Shown here one piece after another: positions 1-5,735 of a DNA stretch of 7,117 nt. The DNA comes from Parachlamydiales bacterium (GTDB lineage: Bacteria > Chlamydiota > Chlamydiia > Chlamydiales > Simkaniaceae): the NCBI GenBank assembly GCA_030641465.1, contig DAOWHK010000095.1, positions 1 through 7,117 of the forward strand, read 5' to 3'. Numbering within the stretch: the first letter of the stretch is position 1; every line of letters starts with the position of its first letter. The notes beneath the pieces are model-generated. The model had not been told where the DNA came from. It made no database searches and saw only the letters and a list, made by a program, of their open reading frames with translations. A program made the translations under genes and the position numbers.

Positions 1-864
1 CTCTTCTTCCTTGAGTCTGCCAAGTTTTTCTAGTACTTTTCTAGCATCTGTTGCGAGTTTGTTGCAGAGGTCTCTTTGATCACGTACGATTTTTGATACA
101 GAGGATTTAAGTTCACTGTACATCTGCTTGGAAGCTGCAGCTGGGCCGGAAATGATCAGAGGAGTTCTTGCTTCGTCAATTAAGATGGAGTCGACTTCGT
201 CAATAATTGCAAAATAATAGCCGTTTTGACATTGATCTTTGGCGGAATGCACCATGGAATTGTCCCGAAGATAGTCGAAACCAAATTCGGAAGCTGTTCC
301 ATAGACAATGTCAGATTTGTAAATTTGACTGCGCACTTCAGGTGGAACATCATTTGTAAGCGATGCTGTTGTTAGCCCAAGCCATCTGAAAACGACACTA
401 ATCCATTCGCAGTCCCGTTTTGCTAGGTAATCATTGACCGTCACAAGATGCACAGGTTTTCCAGTTAGTGCATTGAGATAAAGCGGCATGGCAGCTGTTA
501 GCGTTTTGCCCTCACCTGTTTGCATTTCTGCAATTGCGCCAAAATGCATCGCAATTGCACCAAGAATTTGTACATCGTAGGGGACCATGTCCCACTTTTG
601 ATCGAAACCAGAAAGATGTACCTCAGTCCCAAGAAGTCTTCGACAAGCATTTTTGACAAGGCCATAGGCTTCAGGAAGAAGGGAGTCTACAGACTCTCCC
701 TTTTGAATTCTTTTGCGAAACTCAACCGTCTTCAGCTGTGCTTCGTCATCTGAGAGCTTTTGAAATTTTTGATCCCAAGCATTTACTGTTTTGACAGTTT
801 TAAAATATTTTTTTACAAGGCGACCTTGCTGCGTGCCAAAAACTTTTTTTATAATACCAAACAT
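1..864 (-). CDS. secA: SecA preprotein translocase ATPase, N-terminal part (cut by window edge)
   Basis: SecA is the cytoplasmic motor ATPase that pushes unfolded preproteins through the SecYEG channel. The frame is open from 864 to the window edge and gives 288 residues, roughly the first third of a typical SecA. Visible are WDMVPYDVQILGAIAMH (about 91-107), Walker A MQTGEGKT (114-121), VHLVTVNDYLAKRD (138-151), VYGTASEFGFDYLRD (187-201), and the DEVD Walker B box (222-225) followed by DEARTPLIISGP (230-241). The preprotein cross-linking domain begins after that. The start at 864 was chosen because MFGIIKKVFG matches the usual SecA N-terminus and a weak GGA lies 7 bases upstream. In-frame ATGs at 900 and 924 would add 12 or 20 residues. 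The gene is divergent from psd. The MYSELK and DLCN stretches after DEARTPLIISGP resemble chlamydial SecA as I recall it. The C-terminal part lies outside the window. Confidence 0.95.
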   Translation of the reverse strand, partial: MFGIIKKVFGTQQGRLVKKYFKTVKTVNAWDQKFQKLSDDEAQLKTVEFRKRIQKGESVDSLLPEAYGLVKNACRRLLGTEVHLSGFDQKWDMVPYDVQILGAIAMHFGAIAEMQTGEGKTLTAAMPLYLNALTGKPVHLVTVNDYLAKRDCEWISVVFRWLGLTTASLTNDVPPEVRSQIYKSDIVYGTASEFGFDYLRDNSMVHSAKDQCQNGYYFAIIDEVDSILIDEARTPLIISGPAAASKQMYSELKSSVSKIVRDQRDLCNKLATDARKVLEKLGRLKEEE

Positions 865-969
865 GTACTGATCCGCTCTGAATTTGATTGTTTCATCCAT
901 TTTAACCGATTTCGTATTAAACATAAATTTTTTCGTGAAAAGATCGTGAAAGAGGGATATGATGTGATC
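865..969. promoter_or_regulatory. Divergent secA/psd upstream region
   Basis: This short AT-rich segment separates the two divergent starts and must hold any separate promoters for secA (minus) and psd (plus). I see only weak sigma70-like elements, such as a plus-strand TATTAA at 915-920, and no convincing -35 partner, so no exact promoter is called. An AGAGGGA ribosome-binding site for psd lies at 951-957. If secA starts at 900 or 924, the shared region shrinks to 69 or 45 bases and the two promoters would probably overlap. Confidence 0.4.
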
Positions 970-1869
970 ATGACAAAAATAAATTTTATCAATCGAGAGA
1001 CAAAACAGGTCGAGACCGAGAAAGTATACGGGCAGTATTTGCTCGAGGTTTTCTATGGGAAAGGCTTTGTTTCTAAAATAATTTCTTGGACGGCTCTTCC
1101 CCTTTTGACAAGGTTTTCCTTTCTTTCAAAAATATATGGATTTTTTCAAAAAACGAAAAAGAGTCAGAAAAAAATCGCCCCTTTTATTCGAGATTTCAAG
1201 GTAGATACCTCGGAATTTGAAACGCAGCAGTTTGATTCATTCAATGATTTTTTCACGAGAAAACTGAAAAAAACAGCTCGCCCAATTGACAAGTCTAGTC
1301 TAGTGCTGCCAGCTGATGGCCGCTACCTTGCTTATTCTTCTTTAAAACCAGAAGATAAAGTCGCTATTAAAGGGCAGAGCTTTACTCTGGAATCTCTTCT
1401 GCAATGCAAATCCCTTGCGAAGAAATATGCAGGAAGCTCGCTTTTAATTGCGCGTCTATGCCCTGTTGACTATCATAGATTTCATTTTCCAGCAGATTGC
1501 ACCCCATCAAGGCCGACCCTTATCAAAGGGCAATATAACTCTGTAAATCCCATCGCTCTTGCAAAAAACCTTTCCTATCTTTCTCAAAACAAACGAATTT
1601 ACACAACGCTTCTCACAAAAAATGCAGGAGATATTCTCTATATGGAAATTGGCGCGACAAACGTTTCGAGTATTCAGCAAACCTTTGCTCCAAATAAGCC
1701 CTACCTTGCAGGAGAGGAAAAAGGGTACTTTGAATTTGGCGGATCTTGCCTTGTCCTTCTTTTTGAAAAAGGGCGCGTTGAGTTTGCAAGTGATCTTCTT
1801 GAAGCAACAGCAAAAGGTTATGAGATGTACGCTAAAATGGGCAGTTATTTAGGAAAAATCTGCAAATAG
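970..1869 (+). CDS. psd: Phosphatidylserine decarboxylase proenzyme
   Basis: Psd converts phosphatidylserine to phosphatidylethanolamine at the inner membrane, using a pyruvoyl group made by self-cleavage. The product is 299 residues, a normal length for chlamydial Psd. Seen in order are NRETKQVETEKVYG near the N-terminus, the SFNDFFTRKLK box (90-100), PADGRY with D116, DYHRFHFP with H169 and H172 (167-174), and the processing site FGGSC with S259. D116, H172 and S259 match the Asp-His-Ser triad known from E. coli Psd (D90, H147, S254). Cleavage before S259 should release a short alpha chain of about 41 residues. The residue after the serine is Cys, where Thr is common. The frame stays open upstream to 760 but that part overlaps secA in antisense, so it is not coding. 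GTG at 964 is an alternative start, 6 bases from AGAGGGA, whereas ATG 970 is 12 bases away. Psd is convergent with the next gene, 11 bases apart. Confidence 0.95.
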   Translation: MTKINFINRETKQVETEKVYGQYLLEVFYGKGFVSKIISWTALPLLTRFSFLSKIYGFFQKTKKSQKKIAPFIRDFKVDTSEFETQQFDSFNDFFTRKLKKTARPIDKSSLVLPADGRYLAYSSLKPEDKVAIKGQSFTLESLLQCKSLAKKYAGSSLLIARLCPVDYHRFHFPADCTPSRPTLIKGQYNSVNPIALAKNLSYLSQNKRIYTTLLTKNAGDILYMEIGATNVSSIQQTFAPNKPYLAGEEKGYFEFGGSCLVLLFEKGRVEFASDLLEATAKGYEMYAKMGSYLGKICK

Positions 1870-1880
1870 AAAGTAACACT

Positions 1881-3623
1881 CTATCTGAGAGCAAAAAACT
1901 CGTAACATAACTCCATTTGTCCAGCATGATCTGATTGAATCAGCTGAAGAGAAGAACCATCTTCAGTTGATGAAAAACTTGTACGTGATACATAGTCCCA
2001 CGTACTTGGATCAATTTTTTCTTGGATGGAATCTTGAAATAGGTGAGTAAGAATACGTGGGTGTAATAGCTCATCTGATTGACGCTTTCCGTTCAATTCG
2101 GTTTCAAAAAATGCATGATATACCACCTGACTACGATCAATGCCTAAATAGACAATTCCGAACTCTGTAGTCCCTTGAAAATGTAACTTAGCGAATAACC
2201 CTCTTCCTTGAAGCTCAGTTCCCTCATCGTGATATGTTGTAGGAAAAGTGAAAGTGTTTAGGAGCTGTTCATCTAAAATAATTGCTTGAATACCCCGTAA
2301 GTAGTGCCTTGCTTGCGTTTCAAAGGCTTCTTTGTCTGTATAATGAGCATAGAGCTCATCTCCTTTGCAATTGGTTATGGCTCTAATTGCATTGGGAGAT
2401 AGGTCTCCCCATTTTCCAACGCGACTATCTAAATGGTTCCAATTAGTAGCGTTTCTTTGTAATGATATTAATGCATCTTCTAGAGGTTGCTTATTTGTTT
2501 TAGGAGGTTGTGATTTTTTTGGAGCCTTAGTAGCGGGAGCTTCTTGAGCTTTAGATTCTGTTTTTGTTGTGGCTTTCTTTTTCTTTTTGCTCTTGCTAGG
2601 AGTTTCATCTGCAAATGCTGCAATAAGTTCTGCCATAATTAAATCTGGATCTTTTGGGGCTATAGAGGGATCAAGTAGTTCCCGATCACTTTTCCCGGAT
2701 GCAAATTTTCTGAAGTTATTAAGGGTTTCTGTCCATTGGTCGTGCTGTTTTTTTCTTTTTTTTGCTTCTAATTTAAAAGAAAGAGCAAGTCTTGCAGAAG
2801 TGTCTCTTGCGCCTGAAGCTCTTCCTAAGCTCCCTAGGACTTTTTTGGCACTATCATGACGTTTATCAAAAACAATCTCTAAACATTTATGCATAGAGGA
2901 GCCCTCTTTGAAAGGAACTAGAAACTGCTCAAGATAACGATTCACGATATCTGGATTAGCAAGTAACGGATTTTTTAGAGTAGATGCTTGAACACTTTGA
3001 ACAACTACTTCTTTATAAAAACGCGTAAAAGCTGCAAGCACTTCTTCTTGTTTTTCTTTATGAACTCCTTCAGATAAAGTAAAATCTAAACCAAAAGAGA
3101 TATCCTTAGTTAAACACATCTTTCCTATATCTGATAAATTTGGGTCAAAAATTTCTGAAAGGCGAAGTTCCTGCTCAGGAGATAGGGTACATCCAAAAAC
3201 ACGTTTTATGCAGTGGGGGTATAGCTTTTTGTCTAACCACTCAGTGTTATATAAATTGATTTCAACGGGCTCTCTTAGATTGCGGTGGATAATCTCTTGA
3301 GCTTTCGTGTTAAATGAACTTTGGATGTCTTGAAATAAGGGGTATAAATCATCATTTGATGAAATATATACCAGGCATTGCGGAGAAATTGATCCGATAG
3401 AAAAATCTATGCACTGATCTAACGCATTTTTAAGCAATAGGCGAAGTTCACCTTCAGATATTGTAAGAATGTCCTTGCAGCTGCTTGAAACAGTAAGAAC
3501 CATCTCCTCTACTACATCATTCCATTTGCTATCAGCTTTTATCTCTGCCAGTAAATTTGGCATGTGAGGTAAATCTAAAACTGCAGGTAGGGGTGATAAT
3601 GATGATCTAGAAGAAATTGCCAT
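1881..3623 (-). CDS. Unrecognised 580-residue protein with Ser-rich N-terminus and Lys-rich linker
   Basis: I do not recognise this protein. It is long, uninterrupted and has normal composition, so it is very likely real. It has three parts. Residues 1-340 look mostly helical and begin with the Ser-rich, low-charge stretch MAISSRSSLSPLPAVL, which resembles the loose N-terminal signals of type III secreted proteins. Residues about 341-379 form a disordered linker rich in Lys, Ala, Pro and Thr, including KSKKKKK at 344-350. Residues about 380-580 form a separate domain with alternating hydrophobic segments, including NWNHLDSRVGKWGDLS (394-409), EFGIVYLGID (487-496) and VVYHAFFETEL (500-510). 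There is no signal peptide and no transmembrane segment. GAGAG lies at about 8 bases before the ATG, which supports this start. The upstream region is AT-rich. A secreted effector or lineage-specific protein is my inference; a catalytic role for the C-terminal domain is possible but unproven. Confidence 0.82.
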   Translation of the reverse strand: MAISSRSSLSPLPAVLDLPHMPNLLAEIKADSKWNDVVEEMVLTVSSSCKDILTISEGELRLLLKNALDQCIDFSIGSISPQCLVYISSNDDLYPLFQDIQSSFNTKAQEIIHRNLREPVEINLYNTEWLDKKLYPHCIKRVFGCTLSPEQELRLSEIFDPNLSDIGKMCLTKDISFGLDFTLSEGVHKEKQEEVLAAFTRFYKEVVVQSVQASTLKNPLLANPDIVNRYLEQFLVPFKEGSSMHKCLEIVFDKRHDSAKKVLGSLGRASGARDTSARLALSFKLEAKKRKKQHDQWTETLNNFRKFASGKSDRELLDPSIAPKDPDLIMAELIAAFADETPSKSKKKKKATTKTESKAQEAPATKAPKKSQPPKTNKQPLEDALISLQRNATNWNHLDSRVGKWGDLSPNAIRAITNCKGDELYAHYTDKEAFETQARHYLRGIQAIILDEQLLNTFTFPTTYHDEGTELQGRGLFAKLHFQGTTEFGIVYLGIDRSQVVYHAFFETELNGKRQSDELLHPRILTHLFQDSIQEKIDPSTWDYVSRTSFSSTEDGSSLQLIQSDHAGQMELCYEFFALR

Positions 3624-3860
3624 TGATTTGCTCTCGTATTGTTATATTAATAATAAATTTTAACATTAAGCTGAAATTTAATAAAGAAGAATGAAAATAT
3701 TTAAACTGTTTAAAAAAATGTTTACGATTATTTAAATTGATCGAGATAGTAATTGTTTTGTAATAAGGGATAATAGAAGGAATATGAGCTGTATTCCAAA
3801 ATGGAAAGTTATGCAGGAAAAAGGCTCTGAAGTTAAAAAAGCGGAGTTAATCAGGCTTTT
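3624..3860. other. AT-rich intergenic region, 237 bases
   Basis: This is the longest stretch without a confident gene. It is distinctly more AT-rich than its flanks. It should carry the promoter of the 580-residue gene, which reads leftward, but no single -35/-10 pair stands out. It holds a 15-base palindrome at 3700-3714 and most of a hairpin at 3833-3864. A 26-codon plus-strand reading frame at 3784-3864 is described separately. I see no tRNA, insertion sequence end or repeat array here. Confidence 0.7.
3700..3714. repeat. Perfect 7+1+7 palindrome, possible operator
   Basis: TTTAAACTGTTTAAA is a perfect inverted repeat with 7-base arms around one central base. It lies about 80 bases upstream of the start of the 580-residue gene, where a dimeric regulator could bind. 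Short AT-rich palindromes arise easily by chance in such sequence, so the functional reading is weak. Confidence 0.3.
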
Positions 3861-3864
3861 TTAA
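3784..3864 (+). CDS. Possible 26-residue peptide frame (doubtful)
   Basis: An ATG at 3784 opens 26 codons ending in TAA. The product starts MSCIPKWKVMQEKG and ends ELIRLF, with a balanced charged composition. AGAAGG at 3775-3780 precedes the ATG but only 3 bases away, closer than ideal. The last ten codons coincide with the hairpin at 3833-3864, and the stop overlaps the stop of the small membrane gene on the other strand. It could be a real microprotein, the body of a small RNA, a decayed gene remnant or chance; chance is not excluded. Confidence 0.15.
   Translation: MSCIPKWKVMQEKGSEVKKAELIRLF
3833..3864. terminator. Bidirectional hairpin with T-tracts, candidate intrinsic terminator
   Basis: TTAAAAAAGC (3833-3842) pairs perfectly with GCTTTTTTAA (3855-3864) across a 12-base loop. 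Read on either strand, the right arm ends in six T residues. On the minus strand it coincides with the stop codon of the 65-residue membrane gene, so it could end that transcript. On the plus strand it would end any short RNA from about 3770 onward. The stem has only two G-C pairs and is therefore weak for a rho-independent terminator. Confidence 0.4.
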
Positions 3865-4058
3865 GATGTGAAAAACCATTTGGCAATCAATTTTGATACA
3901 AATGGAGTTATGTAGACTACTCCCAAAACCAGAAAGGCACCAGTTGCAACTCCAGCTGTTGCAATATGTTTCTTCTTTTCCTTTTTTGCTATGATTCTAT
4001 AGAAAGAATATCCTGATGCAAAAAAATACACTACCGCTAACCATAAATTAATATTCAT
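3861..4058 (-). CDS. Small two-helix membrane protein, unknown function
   Basis: A 65-residue protein with two hydrophobic segments: about residues 4-24 (including LWLAVVYFFASGYSFYRII) and about 32-57 (including GAFLVLGVVYITPF). They are joined by a strongly basic turn, AKKEKKKH (24-31). By the positive-inside rule the turn should face the cytoplasm with both ends outside, giving a membrane hairpin. The start at 4058 is supported by AAAGG at 4066-4070, 7 bases upstream; a longer form starting at TTG 4094 has no such support. The gene lies 84 bases downstream of the 305-residue gene on the same strand. Two-helix hairpins of this size are seen in holin-like proteins, small toxins and the membrane lobes of chlamydial inclusion proteins, but nothing here picks one of them. 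No family was recognised. Confidence 0.6.
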   Translation of the reverse strand: MNINLWLAVVYFFASGYSFYRIIAKKEKKKHIATAGVATGAFLVLGVVYITPFVSKLIAKWFFTS

Positions 4059-4065
4059 AATAATA

Positions 4066-4070
4066 CCTTT
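4066..4070 (-). promoter_or_regulatory. Ribosome-binding site deciding the 4058 start
   Basis: The minus strand reads AAAGG followed by 7 bases and then ATG at 4058. This spacing selects the 65-residue form over the 77-residue form from TTG at 4094. Confidence 0.6.
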
Positions 4071-4142
4071 AATTATTAATAATCCACACCCCAAGAATCA
4101 ACGCAGTCTCTTTGGTCTTTATTCCAACTCAATGATTTTTAC

Positions 4143-5060
4143 TTATTCTTTGGGCGAATCAGGAGTTTTGGAAAGATCATCCAAAAGCGTCTGAATTATT
4201 GCCAGGTAGCTGGGAGATCGCGGATCGGTGCTTTCTAAAAATTGAAAGACTGTAGGATTATTTTCTTTCAGAGTATTTATCATAGATTCTAGAAGCTCGA
4301 TACTCACTTCCTCTTGAACCTTTTTCGACTGAATATCTGGGATTTTTCCAGTGTTTAATAAATTTTTCATTTGGGATTTTAAGTCTTGTGGCAAAGTTAT
4401 TTGGAATTGCAAAGCGTCTTGAAGGGCATCAAATGCATCGATAGCTGCCTCTTGATTTTTAGAGTGGAAAGCGTCTTTAAAGCATTGGTAAATAATGTTA
4501 AGGCGGTCAGGGTCTGTGCGGTGTAAAATTTTGGTGAAATGCTTGAGAAGCAAAATGCGGTCTCCGTTTATTGCTGTCATACATTCCTCGTAATCGGCGC
4601 CGCACTCAAGTATATTACGAAGGAAGCGTTCAGGTACCATATTATTTCTACAGGCAAAGAAAAGAGGGGAGACAGGCTTATAGCCTGCTCCAAAAATTAT
4701 GGGAGTGTTGATTGATTCAGGAAGTACATGGATCATAGCTTGAACATCTTGCGCTGTTTGAGAATCTAAAGAATTGTTAAAAAACCCTTTTGACAGAGCT
4801 ATCGCAAGCACTTGATCCCTTGTGAAGTTCTTTGTTTGATCTGCGGAGGAGAGGTATTTTTCTGCTAGTAAGTCGGCAAAGCAATTTTTTATTTTTTGCA
4901 ATTCGTTTGTGCAAGCTGTTTTGCAGGTCGTGCAGGTAACGGCAAAGTGGAAAAGGTCGCGAATGGAATGTATTATCTCTTGTCGATCCGTACTGGTTGA
5001 TCTATTTAGGTGACTTGCTATTTCTTGATAAATATCAAGTCCTAAGGGTTGAATGCTCAT
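4143..5060 (-). CDS. Candidate F-box and ankyrin-repeat effector protein
   Basis: A 305-residue soluble protein with eukaryote-like modules. Residues about 4-54 fit an F-box pattern: QPLGLDIYQEIASHL, a variable insert, then a helix with LFHFAVTCTTCKTAC, comparable to the family outline LP-x-E-I-x-x-L followed by a hydrophobic/Cys-rich helix. Residues about 128-157 fit an ankyrin repeat: SPLFFACRNN (TPLHxAA-like), then RFLRNILECGADYE (LLLxxGADxN-like). A degenerate repeat may precede it (103-127). The C-terminal half (170-305) looks helical and matches nothing I know. F-box proteins recruit targets to SCF ubiquitin ligases in eukaryotes, and bacterial F-box/ankyrin proteins such as Legionella AnkB act inside host cells, so this one may be a secreted host-directed effector (inference). 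There is no signal peptide. GGAG at 5068-5071 is 7 bases before ATG 5060. The gene begins 27 bases after the nth stop, so it may share the mnmE-nth transcript. Confidence 0.85.
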   Translation of the reverse strand: MSIQPLGLDIYQEIASHLNRSTSTDRQEIIHSIRDLFHFAVTCTTCKTACTNELQKIKNCFADLLAEKYLSSADQTKNFTRDQVLAIALSKGFFNNSLDSQTAQDVQAMIHVLPESINTPIIFGAGYKPVSPLFFACRNNMVPERFLRNILECGADYEECMTAINGDRILLLKHFTKILHRTDPDRLNIIYQCFKDAFHSKNQEAAIDAFDALQDALQFQITLPQDLKSQMKNLLNTGKIPDIQSKKVQEEVSIELLESMINTLKENNPTVFQFLESTDPRSPSYLAIIQTLLDDLSKTPDSPKE

Positions 5061-5067
5061 AGATTTA

Positions 5068-5071
5068 CTCC
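5068..5071 (-). promoter_or_regulatory. Ribosome-binding site of the F-box/ankyrin candidate
   Basis: The minus strand has GGAG, 7 bases and then ATG at 5060. It is among the clearest ribosome-binding sites in the window and shows the gene is set up for its own translation even if it is co-transcribed with nth. Confidence 0.6.
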
Positions 5072-5087
5072 GATATTAATTTATTAG

Positions 5088-5735
5088 CTAGTTAAAATTT
5101 GTTGTATTATATCTTGTTAAATTTAGTTCTGTGCAGATGGGGCAGAGCTCAATTTTGTGTCCCCTGGCTTGGCAGTACTGCCGCGCATAGTAGATGATTT
5201 GCAGATGCAGTTTATTCCACAGCTTTTCAGGAAAGAGCATTTTTAGATCGCGCTCTGTTTCTTTGACATTTTTTCCACTCGATAGGCCCCATCTTTTTGC
5301 GCACCTGTGGATGTGGGTGTCGACTGGGAATGCGGGAATATTAAAGCACTGCGAGACTACAACAGAGGCTGTTTTATGTCCAACTCCTGGAAGTTTTTCT
5401 AAATCGTTGATATCATTTGGAACTTTTCCTTGATGGTCTCGAAGTAGATCAATGGAGAGGTTTTTGATTGCGTTTGCTTTGAAATTGGAAAGGCCGCAGG
5501 GGCGAATAATTTTTTCTATATCTTCGACTTTTTGCTTGGCCATGTCATTTGGTGTTGAGGCAAGTAAGAAGAGGGTGGGCGTTATCATGTTCACTCGTTT
5601 GTCGGTGCACTGCGCTGAGAGAAGCACGGCAATAAGAAGTGTGTAGTGATCTTTGTGTGTAAGGGGAATGGGGGTTTTTGGAAAAAGGGATTCCAAAATT
5701 TTTAGAATGATTGTTGCGCGCTGCTTTCGATTCAT
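5088..5735 (-). CDS. nth: Endonuclease III, DNA glycosylase/AP lyase
   Basis: Nth removes oxidised pyrimidines from DNA and nicks the abasic site, starting base excision repair. The 215-residue product is of usual length. Visible are LLSAQCTDKRVN (38-49), the helix-hairpin-helix LPGVGHKTASVVV (115-127) with catalytic K121 (K120 in E. coli), and FPVDTHIHR with D139 (D138 in E. coli). The C-terminal iron-sulfur region is unusual. It has cysteines 188, 198 and 201, spaced C-x9-C-x2-C, and where a fourth Cys is expected there is Thr; E. coli has C-x6-C-x2-C-x5-C. The start was set at ATG 5735 because it overlaps the mnmE stop as ATGA, implying translational coupling; a TTG at 5747 would add four residues inside mnmE. 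Both active-site residues are present, so glycosylase activity is expected. Confidence 0.95.
   Translation of the reverse strand: MNRKQRATIILKILESLFPKTPIPLTHKDHYTLLIAVLLSAQCTDKRVNMITPTLFLLASTPNDMAKQKVEDIEKIIRPCGLSNFKANAIKNLSIDLLRDHQGKVPNDINDLEKLPGVGHKTASVVVSQCFNIPAFPVDTHIHRCAKRWGLSSGKNVKETERDLKMLFPEKLWNKLHLQIIYYARQYCQARGHKIELCPICTELNLTRYNTTNFN

Noticed and set aside
520..753. Plus-strand 77-residue frame
   Set aside because: It is the antisense shadow of conserved SecA coding sequence (Walker A region and upstream) and its composition is not protein-like.
760..969. Upstream extension of the psd frame
   Set aside because: It is antisense to the conserved SecA N-terminus and encodes nothing like Psd. 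The family match begins at about position 970.
1860..1905. Terminator between the convergent psd and 580-residue genes
   Set aside because: Only a 4-base stem (CTCT/AGAG) followed by six A residues is visible, which is too weak to call.
2569..2859. Plus-strand frame with a long phenylalanine run
   Set aside because: The Phe run is the complement of the lysine codons in the linker of the 580-residue protein, so it is a shadow.
4059..4094. TTG start giving a 77-residue form of the small membrane protein
   Set aside because: The ATG at 4058 has AAAGG at ideal spacing, while the TTG has no comparable site and the extra residues add no recognisable feature.
5061..5105. Terminator between nth and the F-box/ankyrin candidate
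   Set aside because: Only short AT complementarity and a CTAG are seen, with no GC stem, so read-through seems as likely as termination.
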